Shown: positions 52,645 through 60,255, counted from the stretch's first letter. The stretch is DNA of 64,000 nt from Oscillospiraceae bacterium (GCA_015065385.1 SVQK01000120.1:31696-95695); one strand, 5' to 3'. Numbers and translations are program-made. The notes: generated by a model from the letters alone, not told the origin.

Positions 52645-52678
52645 TAATACCCGGATGAAGATGATCCGGAAATAAAAG

Positions 52679-52728
52679 ACAGCGTGTCTCTTCCCCCGGT
52701 CCCGGGAGAAAACAGACACGCTGTTTTA
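52679..52728. terminator. Bidirectional terminator
   Basis: ACAGCGTGTCT (52679-52689) pairs with AGACACGCTGT (52714-52724); TTTTATT on the right and, on the other strand, TTTTATT after the stem. It ends transcription from both the solute-binding gene/element A side and the NYN gene. Confidence 0.88.
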
Positions 52729-52729
52729 T

Positions 52730-54436
52730 TCAGCTGTGTTCGCCGATATATTCCTTCATCATGCCGAGGTACTGGCGGCCCTTGTTGCCGAACGCCTTTC
52801 TCAGCTCGTTGTACGCGACGCGCTGATTCGGGCTTTCGTTGAAAATCGAGACGATCTTCATCGCCCGGTCGCTCGTGACGCCGCGCTCGAGAAGAAACCG
52901 GATCGGTCCGTCCGTCAGGTGAGGGCCGCCGTCCTCCGGCTTGTCCCCGGCCTCTACGGCCTCTTCCTCGGAATCGGACGGCGCGGGAGCGGGCTCTTCC
53001 GGTTCCCGCTGAGCCTCGGACGCTTTTGCCGGCTCTTCGGCGGATGCGGGAGCGGAGGCCGCGGTCATGGCGAGGATCTCCTCCTTCGTCAGGGGCAGAT
53101 CGCTCTTGTCCACGGGGGCGGGCGCTTCCTTCTCACGCTCCGGGAAACTGAAGACGGAGGTCTGAACCAGAACCTTCACCGCCTCGTAGTACTTCTTGCC
53201 GTCCTCCTTCCCGAACGCGCCGCGCATCCGGTTGTAGGCGTCCCGCATGTTCCGGCACTTCGGAAGGAGATTCGCGGCCCGGACGGCGTCCTTGAACGGG
53301 ATCCCCGCGGCGGTCAGGCTTTCCTCGAGAGTCAGCTCGTGCTCCGGCTGCTTCTGCTCCGGCTGCTTCTGCTCCGGCTGTTCCTGATCGGAGGGAGCGG
53401 CGGGGGCGGGTTCCTCCGGCGCGGGCGTCGGTTCGACGGCAGGGGTATCCTGCTCGGGGAGGGAGGGGGATTTCTCGCCGTCCGCCGCCGCCGTCTTGAC
53501 GGTGATCCAGGACGATCCCTTTTCTCCGGCTTCAAACTCGAACCACTCGCTGAACTGTTTTTCGAGGTAATCCATCGGATTGCGCCGGGATCTCTGCTGA
53601 TCGTATTTGTAGTCGGGAAGGGAGACCAGAGCCTTGAACAGCTCGCCGGATTTGATCCGTCCGTCGTGGGAGGCGATCTGCTCTCCGATGAACTTTCGGA
53701 TGATCTCGATCCGGGCGCGGTGGCTGGGGGCGATGGTCCGCTCTCCGCGCTCGGCCCGTTCCGCTTCCGTCCCTTCGCCGGACTGCGCCGGTTTTTTCTC
53801 GGGCTGAGGCGCGGGCTGCGCGGGTTGTGCAGGCTGAGCGGGTTGTGCAGGCTGCGGGGCTTTCTTTTCGGGCGGCGTGCTCGGGGCGGATTTTTTCTCC
53901 TGCTGAGGCGCGGGGGGATTCTCCGTCGTCTGGGCCGCTTTCTTTGTCCCGGCCGCGGATTTGCGCTCGGTCTGCGTCTGGGCCGGAGTCTGGGCGGTCA
54001 GCTCGACGAATTCGGTGCAGGCTTTGGGCCACATGGCGTTGGTGTTCTTCGGCTCGCCCATGCCGATCACATCCACGCCCGCCGCGCGGAGATGTACGGC
54101 CAGCGGGGAGAAGTCGGAGTCCGAGGAAACGATGAGGACCGCGGTCTTTCCGGGGTCTTCTCCGGAGGCGCGGGACGCCGAGAGGATCTCCATCGCGCCG
54201 ATGACCAGGGCGATGTCGGAGCTGTTCTTGAAGCGGTTCGGACGGAGGGTGAAATTGGTGTGGATCGTGTGCCGGAGAATCGGATCGGACCAGTCGTTCA
54301 GAGCCACGCCGGATCCGTAGATCTCGCGGACGGCGACGGAACCGAGGGAATTGGCGTAAGAAAAGATCTGTTCCGCGAAGGACGGGTCGATGTTTTCCCC
54401 GTCGATGAGAACGGCAACGGTTTTGTTGTCTGTCAT
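52730..54436 (-). CDS. NYN-domain (PIN-like) protein with LOTUS-like middle domain and two C-terminal helical repeats
   Basis: 568 residues. An N-terminal NYN/PIN-like domain (about 5-145) has the acidic residues expected of a nuclease: VLIDGENID, SDIALVIGAMEIL and IVSSDSDFSPLAVHL. A Pro/Ala/Gln-rich linker precedes a basic winged-helix-like domain (about 240-310, EIIRKFIGEQIASHDGRI...SWITVKT) resembling an OST-HTH/LOTUS unit. After another low-complexity linker, two related helical repeats follow (ANLLPKCRNMRDAYNRMRGAFG and SIFNESPNQRVAYNELRKAFG). NYN-LOTUS proteins are associated with RNA; the specific target is unknown. ATG at 54436 has AAAGGA upstream. Confidence 0.82.
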   Translation of the reverse strand: MTDNKTVAVLIDGENIDPSFAEQIFSYANSLGSVAVREIYGSGVALNDWSDPILRHTIHTNFTLRPNRFKNSSDIALVIGAMEILSASRASGEDPGKTAVLIVSSDSDFSPLAVHLRAAGVDVIGMGEPKNTNAMWPKACTEFVELTAQTPAQTQTERKSAAGTKKAAQTTENPPAPQQEKKSAPSTPPEKKAPQPAQPAQPAQPAQPAPQPEKKPAQSGEGTEAERAERGERTIAPSHRARIEIIRKFIGEQIASHDGRIKSGELFKALVSLPDYKYDQQRSRRNPMDYLEKQFSEWFEFEAGEKGSSWITVKTAAADGEKSPSLPEQDTPAVEPTPAPEEPAPAAPSDQEQPEQKQPEQKQPEHELTLEESLTAAGIPFKDAVRAANLLPKCRNMRDAYNRMRGAFGKEDGKKYYEAVKVLVQTSVFSFPEREKEAPAPVDKSDLPLTKEEILAMTAASAPASAEEPAKASEAQREPEEPAPAPSDSEEEAVEAGDKPEDGGPHLTDGPIRFLLERGVTSDRAMKIVSIFNESPNQRVAYNELRKAFGNKGRQYLGMMKEYIGEHS

Positions 54437-54614
54437 ACAGGTATTCCTTTATTTTGTTTGTGCGGCTCGGGCAATCGGAGCGGGGCAGACGGACAAACCG
54501 CCATCGGAGAAGGACGACGGGCTTCTGTGCCGATGCGGTTTTCGAATGAGGCGGAGAGCGGGACTATGGAACGTCCGGTCCGCGCGGCTCCCTTGCCGAA
54601 TATGCCGTATCAGT

Positions 54615-54643
54615 ATTATACCATATTTCACCAAAACAATCAA
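54615..54643 (-). promoter_or_regulatory. Promoter of the NYN gene
   Basis: Minus strand TTGATT, 17-bp spacer, TATAAT (-10 at 54615-54620). It leaves a leader of about 170 bases that has no distinct structure I can name. Confidence 0.8.
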
Positions 54644-54721
54644 CCGGTTTTTGAAAATTCCGCTCCGGGCCGTTCCTGACAAGGAAACCGTGCGATTGAC
54701 GGCGGAATGCGTCGTTTTGTC

Positions 54722-54751
54722 TTGCAATTTGCACCGGATCTGTGATACAAT
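54722..54751 (+). promoter_or_regulatory. Promoter of the second MATE-GHKL gene
   Basis: TTGCAA (54722-54727), 18-bp spacer, TACAAT (54746-54751). Confidence 0.7.
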
Positions 54752-54794
54752 AGATCAAACAGTCTGCGCTGTCCGGGAAGGGAGGGGAAGAATC

Positions 54795-56582
54795 TTGCGT
54801 TTCGTCATGCGGCGGGAACATTCCATCGTCGATGAGCTGTTCCGCGGATCGGTGATGTACTATATGCTGGATTCCCTGACCTGGGCGATCGGCGCTCTGA
54901 TCGACGGCGCGATCATCGGAAACTTCCTCGGCGTGGACGCGGTGGCGGCGTACGGTCTGACCGCTCCCCTGACGCTTGTCTGCGCGCTGATCGGGAGCGT
55001 GGTGTTCGGCGGATCCCGTACGCTGTATGCGTGGCTCGCCGGACGTGGAGAGACGGAGGAGGCCAACCGCGTATTCACCCTCTCCTGCGTTCTGGCCGCC
55101 GGGTTATCCCTCGTCATGACGGGTGCGATCTTTCTGCTTCTGACGCCGCTCTCCGCCCTTCTGGGAGCCGGAGGGGAGCACATGGCCCTGCGTCCTCTGG
55201 TCAAGCGGTATATCGCGGGATTTATCCTCGGCGCGCCGTTTGACAGCACCGCAAAGGTTCTTGCCGGATTTCTGAGCGTGGATTCGGACGACAACCGGGT
55301 GACGGCCGCGACGGCTGCGATGACCGTGACGGATATCGTCGGAGACCTCGCCGCGGTGTTCCTCTTCCACGGAGGCATGTTCCTCGTCGGGCTGACCACG
55401 GCGCTCGGGCAGATCGTGTACTTCATCGTGCTGACAACGCATTTCCGCCGCAGAAACCGCATGCTGAAATTCGTCGTGAAAGGGATCGCCCGGCCCTGGA
55501 GGACCTTCGGGACCATCCTCCGGCACGGCGTTCCGGCGGGGATCTCCCTGATCGCCGACGCCCTGTGCGGGATCGCGGTCAACCGGATCCTGTCCGCCTC
55601 CGCCTCGAGCATGTATCTCGCCGCGTACAGCGTTCACAGATCCATGGGCTCCCTGATCGGCGCGACGTATCTTGGGATCGCGGACACGGTCTGGGGCCTC
55701 TCTGGGATCTATTACGGGGAGGAGGACAGGCGCGCCCTCGACCGCCTGCAGAAAACCGCGGTCCGGACCGGGGCTGCGCTGATCGTTTTGGCAGGCGCGC
55801 TGCTTCTCGTGTTTCCCCGTTTCTTCGCGGGCCTCTACATCGGCTGGAACGATCCGGAGGCGCTCGCCCTGTCCGCCCGTGCCGTCCGGTGGTTTGCGCT
55901 GAGCATGCCCCTGTATCTGCCGGTCTATCTGTTCAACGATTACCTGATGGGGATCGGACGCTTCAGAGTTTCGAACGTCTACACGGCCTTTCTGGAATGC
56001 GGCGCGGTCGTTCCCGTCGTATTCGTCATGGTGAGGCTGATCGGCGGGGCGGGCGCGTGGATTGCCACACCGGTATCCCTCGTCGTGATGCTTCTCTTCG
56101 CGCTGGTCTATGTGCTCTTTTGGAAGGGCGGGGACCGCTTCGACGAGAAACGGCTGCTCGTTCCCCGGGATTTCGGGATCGCCGCGGGGGAGGAGCTCAG
56201 CATCTCCGCGGACACCATGACGGAGGTCGTCGGCATGTCGCGGATCGCCGGGCTGTTCTGCCGGGAAAACGGGATCGACCGGAAGAAGGCGAACGCTCTG
56301 GCACTCTGCATCGAGGAAATGGGCCGGAACATCATCGAGCACGGCTTTACCGACGGGAAGGAGCACAGCATCGACATCCGGATCCTCCTCAAGGACGGGG
56401 AGCTGATTCTCCGGATCCGGGACGACTGCCTGCCCTTCAATCCGGTGGAGCGGTACGAGCTGATCCGGCAGCAGGAAGAGGATCCGACGAAGAACATCGG
56501 CCTCCGTCTGGTGGTGAATATGTGCCGGGACATGCAGTATCTGAGCGCGCTCGGCATCAACAGCCTGATCATCAGGATTTGA
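54795..56582 (+). CDS. MATE-family transporter fused to a GHKL (RsbW-like) ATPase domain
   Basis: About 595 residues. A 12-helix MATE transporter (about 15-440; IDGAIIGNFLGVDAVAAYGL) is fused to a C-terminal GHKL domain (about 455-595) with an intact N-box CIEEMGRNIIEHGF, an Asp at IRDDCLPFNPVE and a TKNIGLRLVVNM G-box. Unlike the copy at 16726, the ATP-binding Asn and Asp are retained, although the usual D-x-G Gly is Cys. TTG at 54795 is preferred since GGAGGGG (54781-54787) is 7 bases before it; ATG at 54807 is the alternative. No phosphatase, STAS or sigma gene is adjacent. Probable signal-coupled efflux. Confidence 0.83.
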   Translation: MRFVMRREHSIVDELFRGSVMYYMLDSLTWAIGALIDGAIIGNFLGVDAVAAYGLTAPLTLVCALIGSVVFGGSRTLYAWLAGRGETEEANRVFTLSCVLAAGLSLVMTGAIFLLLTPLSALLGAGGEHMALRPLVKRYIAGFILGAPFDSTAKVLAGFLSVDSDDNRVTAATAAMTVTDIVGDLAAVFLFHGGMFLVGLTTALGQIVYFIVLTTHFRRRNRMLKFVVKGIARPWRTFGTILRHGVPAGISLIADALCGIAVNRILSASASSMYLAAYSVHRSMGSLIGATYLGIADTVWGLSGIYYGEEDRRALDRLQKTAVRTGAALIVLAGALLLVFPRFFAGLYIGWNDPEALALSARAVRWFALSMPLYLPVYLFNDYLMGIGRFRVSNVYTAFLECGAVVPVVFVMVRLIGGAGAWIATPVSLVVMLLFALVYVLFWKGGDRFDEKRLLVPRDFGIAAGEELSISADTMTEVVGMSRIAGLFCRENGIDRKKANALALCIEEMGRNIIEHGFTDGKEHSIDIRILLKDGELILRIRDDCLPFNPVERYELIRQQEEDPTKNIGLRLVVNMCRDMQYLSALGINSLIIRI

Positions 56583-56595
56583 ACCTATAGTATAA

Positions 56596-56898
56596 TACTA
56601 ATCTCAAGCTAAAAGGGAAACGCGGCTTTCTTTCGGATGAAAGTTCGCTCAACAAGTTGAGCTGCAAAGAACTTCATGGGGAGGAGGTAATGGATAGGTT
56701 ATACCAATCAAGTGAAGCTGAGGCTTCGGCACACCAACGAAGCTTCGCACAGAGTGCGAACTTCTGAAGCCATCCAACCTTATCAGAGTTATCGCACGCG
56801 ATGCTCACCCGCTCAACAAGTTGAGCAAGGAGGCCGTTCGCCTCCTACATAGAGCGATCAAAACCCATGTAGTTTTGCTTGTTAGGCTGAGTTTAGTA
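56596..56898 (+). ncRNA. Inverted-repeat structured RNA-like element, copy B (strand inferred)
   Basis: 303 bp, 13 bases after the MATE-GHKL stop. It is homologous to copy A over all conserved blocks (e.g. AAAGAACTTCATGGGGAGGA, CAGAGTTATCGCACGCGA, GAGCGATCAAAACCCAT). Its extra length comes from hairpins inserted in three loops: GCTCAACAAGTTGAGC twice (56648-56663, 56811-56826) and TTCGCACAGAGTGCGAA (56744-56760). Paired segments change on both sides: GGAGGC/GCCTCC where A has AGAGGC/GCCTTCT, and CTACAT/ATGTAG where A has CTA.ATGG/CCAT.TAG. This is what RNA structure conservation predicts. TAA flanks both ends. Confidence 0.75.
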
Positions 56899-56939
56899 TA
56901 AACCGTTCCGAACGTTGGGGGACGAACAGCGGAAAAAAG

Positions 56940-56984
56940 ACACAGCTTCTCTTCGGACAGACGCCGGGGGAAGCTGTGTTTTGG
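56940..56984. terminator. Bidirectional terminator
   Basis: ACACAGCTTC (56940-56949) pairs with GAAGCTGTGT; TTTTGG tail on the right and TTTTTT on the left strand. It separates the MATE-GHKL/element B side from the convergent DUF1638 gene. Confidence 0.85.
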
Positions 56985-57011
56985 CTTTTGACTGCCGGAA
57001 GACCGATCCGG

Positions 57012-57767
57012 TCAGAATTCTTCTCCCTCCTCAGCCGCGCGGAGCTTCAGGCCGGAATAGTCCGGGGCGATGGTTTCGCCGGGCTTGAGGATCAGAAATT
57101 CCCGCTCGTTCCATGTGCCGTCCACCATCATCCGGAGCATGCGGTTGTCGCCGTTCAGTTCGCGCAGACGCCAGCCCTTCCGCTCCGCCTCCGTTTCCGC
57201 GCGCCGCAGATTGTCCGGGGAGTCGTGGATATCCGAGTGGATATAGCCGAGGGTGGAGTAGTTCTTTTCCCAGCTGGATTCCACTTCGATGAGATAGTCC
57301 GCGTTGTCCTCGCCGTATTTCTCCGCGTATTCCAGCCACTTCCGCCGCTTGAAGTCGTCGCTGTCGAAGAGGCGCGCGCTCTGTTCCAGCCAGCCGCTGT
57401 TGAGCCAGTACGCGCCCTTTGCCGCGGCGAATTCCTCGAGATACCGCTGCTGCGATCCCATGAAGAGGGCGATGCAGTCGTCCGTCCGCGGGATGACGAT
57501 GGGAATGTCCCGGCACTTGATCCCGACCACGGCCTTGGAACAAAGCCCGTAGCCGAGCGCGATGTAGTCGGGGCGGAATTCCAGCTCCCTCGCCTCCCAT
57601 TGGGCGTAGAGATCGTCCAGGGTCCGGCACAGGCGGTCCTGTAGCTTTTCGGGCGTATTGTGAAGGCCGCGGCCCAGCCAGGTCAGCTCGATCTGATTGT
57701 CGGAAAGGGCGGACAGATAGCTGAGCTCGCGCGCGAAGATCCGGCACGCTATGATGTGGATGCGCAT
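57012..57767 (-). CDS. DUF1638-family protein
   Basis: 251 residues. MRIHIIACRIFARELSYL, WLGRGLHNTPEKLQDRL and ALGYGLCSKAVVGIKCRDIPIVIPRTDDCIALFMGS match DUF1638, whose members accompany corrinoid methyltransferase genes. Conserved Cys, Asp and His are kept; no transmembrane part. Start ATG at 57767 has GGAGGAAACC upstream; a longer frame in the same reading direction is only an extension through the neighbouring gene. It follows the solute-binding lipoprotein at 57779 by 11 bases, so they share an operon. Molecular role unknown. Confidence 0.83.
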   Translation of the reverse strand: MRIHIIACRIFARELSYLSALSDNQIELTWLGRGLHNTPEKLQDRLCRTLDDLYAQWEARELEFRPDYIALGYGLCSKAVVGIKCRDIPIVIPRTDDCIALFMGSQQRYLEEFAAAKGAYWLNSGWLEQSARLFDSDDFKRRKWLEYAEKYGEDNADYLIEVESSWEKNYSTLGYIHSDIHDSPDNLRRAETEAERKGWRLRELNGDNRMLRMMVDGTWNEREFLILKPGETIAPDYSGLKLRAAEEGEEF

Positions 57768-57778
57768 GGTTTCCTCCG

Positions 57779-59248
57779 TTAATTCCCTTTTTCCGCCTTG
57801 ATGATCTTGTCGTAAAGACGGGAAAGGGTCTTCTCCACGGGCTTTTTCACCCGTTCGTAGTGGGACGCGATGTTCTCGTTGTGCTCCGGCATCAGTTCGT
57901 AGAAGCAGTAGAAGATCGAGTGGAAGGAGGAGTCGAATCCGAGATAGCTGCCGCCGATATCGCAGGTCAGGCCCTCGTTGATGATGTCGAGCATTTCGAG
58001 GGATTCCTCGTCCCGGGTGGACTTGCCGCGGATCAGGTTTTCGTTGTACGCCGACTGGATCGCCTGACTCTCGTAGCAGAAGAGCTCGAGCACCGCGCCG
58101 GTCTTGTCGGGATCCGTGATCGTGACGGGGACGCAGACGAAGCAGGGCCACGGGTTGGAGACGTAGTGCTCCTGTTCCTCGTTGTACTTCGGGCCGGGCA
58201 GGATGCCGAAATCCACGTCGGAATCCCTCAGGCCGGCGACTCCGCCGACGCCCGAGAAGGTGTACAGGGCGAGCCCGTCGCTGAACGGCTGCTGATTCGT
58301 GTCGTAGAAGCGGAAATAGCCGTTGGACAGATCGGGGTTCATGAAGTAGGCGTAGGTCTTCTCGAAGATCTCCACGACCTTGTCGCTCCAGTAAACCAGC
58401 TCGAGCCCTTCGTCCGTGGCCTTCGTGCAGTGCTCGCCGCAGAAGAAGATGATATCGCAGGAGCGTTCCGTCAGATCCCCGGTGTAGCCGGTCTGGTCGC
58501 GGTAGTCGATGACGCTGTCCCCGTTGACGTCGAGCGTGACGGAGGAGGCGTTCTCGAGGAACCGGTCGTAGGTCCATTCGCCGTTGCGGACCAGCTCGTA
58601 GTGATCCGGCATATTGTAGCTTGCGGCGATGCTCTTGTTGAACAGGGTGCAGATCGCGGTCTGGAGCACAAGATCCCCCGCTGCATAGTACAGCTTGGAG
58701 CCGATGCGGAATTCCTCCATCATCGATCCGCTCCACCACGGGGCGGCGAAGTCGGTGTGGGGAAGGTCGTACAGGTCGTAGAGCGCGCCGTTTGTGACGT
58801 AGTCGCTGATACCGTAGATGCAGTGGGTGTAGACGATCTGATAGGCATCGTCCCCCGCCCGAACCGAGCGCATCACGACGTTGTGGCACTCCGCGTCCGT
58901 GCTCCAGTTCCAGTCAAACTTGACGTTGAGGGTGTTCTCCACGTTCACCTGCCGGTTGTAGGCGGCGTCGTTGACGGCTTCTCCGGTCAGCTCTTCGGTG
59001 TACTGATACGAGATATTTCCCCATTCGGGCGCGATAAAGGAAATGCTGTCTCCGCCGTAATCCAGTCCGCTCACATCCGGCGGGGGATAGGCGGGCTCCG
59101 TTTCGATCTCGACGGGGATCTCCTCGGCGGCGGGGGCGGATACGGCTTCCGTTTCGCCCGGCGATTCCGCGGAATTGCTGCTGCAGGACGCGAAGAGAAT
59201 CAGGGATGCTAAGAGCAGCGACAGAGGACGGATGGATGAACGTTTCAT
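57779..59248 (-). CDS. Extracellular solute-binding lipoprotein (carbohydrate type, orphan)
   Basis: About 489 residues. Lipobox LFASC (Cys near residue 22), a Glu-rich linker, then a solute-binding fold. A calcium-loop-like segment TLDVNGDSVIDYRDQTGY (about 240-257) parallels the loop in the protein at 50888, and both begin their fold with a (L/M)(T/N)GE..NDA.Y.R segment. No permease or ATPase genes are nearby. ATG at 59248 follows GAAGGAGG by 6 bases; an upstream Met would lack one. The gene precedes DUF1638 in an operon, which suggests a role for its ligand in the same pathway (inference). Confidence 0.84.
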   Translation of the reverse strand: MKRSSIRPLSLLLASLILFASCSSNSAESPGETEAVSAPAAEEIPVEIETEPAYPPPDVSGLDYGGDSISFIAPEWGNISYQYTEELTGEAVNDAAYNRQVNVENTLNVKFDWNWSTDAECHNVVMRSVRAGDDAYQIVYTHCIYGISDYVTNGALYDLYDLPHTDFAAPWWSGSMMEEFRIGSKLYYAAGDLVLQTAICTLFNKSIAASYNMPDHYELVRNGEWTYDRFLENASSVTLDVNGDSVIDYRDQTGYTGDLTERSCDIIFFCGEHCTKATDEGLELVYWSDKVVEIFEKTYAYFMNPDLSNGYFRFYDTNQQPFSDGLALYTFSGVGGVAGLRDSDVDFGILPGPKYNEEQEHYVSNPWPCFVCVPVTITDPDKTGAVLELFCYESQAIQSAYNENLIRGKSTRDEESLEMLDIINEGLTCDIGGSYLGFDSSFHSIFYCFYELMPEHNENIASHYERVKKPVEKTLSRLYDKIIKAEKGN

Positions 59249-59297
59249 GAGTACCTCCTTCGGGCCGGTCTTCGGGATGGGTGATTCTGCATAAAAA

Positions 59298-59326
59298 AGT
59301 ATAGCATAAACCGGATAATTTGTCAA
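59298..59326 (-). promoter_or_regulatory. Promoter of the solute-binding/DUF1638 operon
   Basis: Minus strand TTGACA, 17-bp spacer, TATACT (-10 at 59298-59303). Confidence 0.88.
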
Positions 59327-59362
59327 CCTTGTCCGCTTTCCAAGCGAGGATTTTGAAAAATC

Positions 59363-59396
59363 AAAAAACCGATCCGGGGATCACTCCCCGAACCGG
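59363..59396 (-). terminator. Terminator of the DUF4230 gene, overlapping its stop
   Basis: On the minus strand CCGGTTCGGGGA / TCCCCGGATCGG then TTTTTTGATTTTT. The stop codon lies within the left arm/loop. Confidence 0.85.
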
Positions 59397-60022
59397 ACTT
59401 CGTATTCGGAAACGGACGCGAGAAAGGTCTCGACGAGCATCATCATGCGGTCCTCGGCCTCTTCCCAGATGTTCATCTCCTCCGCCCGCCGGATCGCCTC
59501 GTCCTGAAAGCTGTCGAACCACGAGGCGAGGTTGTCGATGTTGATGGGATTGAGGATGTTGTTCGTGCTTTCCACGTCGATGCTGTCGAACTTGATGTAG
59601 TTGTCGGTGATCCGCGGCTCCGGCAGGACGACGGTGATGACGCCCTTCTCCCGGTCCGTTGTAAAGGCGATTTCCTCGAGGTCGTAGCTGACCTTGACGA
59701 CGCCCTCGTAGGAGACGGTGACCCGGTTCTGCGTCAGGGGAATATCCCGGCCGAAGAGCTGGCGCATGTCGGTCACGGTCCGGGAGTCGGCGTACTCGAA
59801 GGACACGGTGGAGAGCTCTCCGATGGCGAGAAGCCGCTCTTCGATCTCCTCGTCGGAGAACTCGTCTTCGGTATTGCTCCCGTGCCCGAACAGCGCCGGA
59901 AGGGAGAAGGGCAGGGACACCCCGTTCACGTTCAGATACAGCAGATAGACCCCGACCACCGCGGCGAGGAAGATCAGCACGAGAAAAAAGGCGGACAGCG
60001 CGGATTTGACGGAACCTTTCAC
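59381..60022 (-). CDS. DUF4230 membrane-anchored protein
   Basis: About 213 residues: one N-terminal hydrophobic helix (about 8-30), then a mixed alpha/beta domain (about 65-210) with LLAIGELSTVSFEYADSRTV and YEGVVKVSYDLEEIAF, as in DUF4230 proteins. It should sit outside the membrane with a single anchor. GTG at 60022 has GAGGAGGG upstream; a longer start at 60067 has none. It stands alone with its own promoter and terminator. Role unknown. Confidence 0.82.
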   Translation of the reverse strand: MKGSVKSALSAFFLVLIFLAAVVGVYLLYLNVNGVSLPFSLPALFGHGSNTEDEFSDEEIEERLLAIGELSTVSFEYADSRTVTDMRQLFGRDIPLTQNRVTVSYEGVVKVSYDLEEIAFTTDREKGVITVVLPEPRITDNYIKFDSIDVESTNNILNPINIDNLASWFDSFQDEAIRRAEEMNIWEEAEDRMMMLVETFLASVSEYEVRFGE

Positions 60023-60057
60023 GGAATTCCCTCCTCTTTCGGATTTGTTCCGGATTG

Positions 60058-60086
60058 AGTATAGCACACAAAAAAAGAGAAATCAA
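60058..60086 (-). promoter_or_regulatory. Promoter of the DUF4230 gene
   Basis: Minus strand TTGATT, 17-bp spacer, TATACT (-10 at 60058-60063). Confidence 0.82.
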
Positions 60087-60158
60087 CACGAAAAACGGAA
60101 AAAACGCGCGAACTCTGAAAAGATGTTCTGAAATTTTTGGGAAACAACAGAAATCCTA

Positions 60159-60187
60159 TTGACAAGGCCGGACGGATGTGCTATACT
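60159..60187 (+). promoter_or_regulatory. Promoter of the Y-family polymerase operon
   Basis: TTGACA (60159-60164), 17-bp spacer, TATACT (60182-60187). Confidence 0.88.
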
Positions 60188-60217
60188 ATGTGCGAAATCA
60201 TAAGACGATTGCTCTTT

Positions 60218-60233
60218 GAACGATCGTGCGTTC
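60218..60233 (+). promoter_or_regulatory. Inverted repeat in the polymerase leader, candidate S24-repressor site
   Basis: GAACG-ATCGTG-CGTTC, preceded by TT, gives a TTTGAAC half-site like those at the S24 repressor's own promoter (41142-41193). It lies about 25 bases downstream of the expected transcription start. Suggests damage-type control of the polymerase pair; unproven. Confidence 0.45.
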
Positions 60234-60255
60234 TTTTCCGGAGGGGGCGGAGGAC

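Noticed and set aside
52406..56898. Elements A and B as group II intron, tmRNA, SRP RNA, RNase P RNA, 6S RNA or a known riboswitch
   Set aside because: I could not find the signature segments of these RNAs (for example intron domain V or the SRP GGAA tetraloop region). I cannot run covariance searches, so an unrecognised known family stays possible.
52406..56898. A or B as an insertion sequence or CRISPR array
   Set aside because: No transposase or nuclease gene is inside or beside them, and no regular repeat-spacer pattern exists.
57768..58889. N-terminal extension of the DUF1638 reading frame into the neighbouring gene
   Set aside because: The extension is in another frame of the solute-binding gene. 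DUF1638 begins at the ATG at 57767 with a good GGAGGAAACC site.
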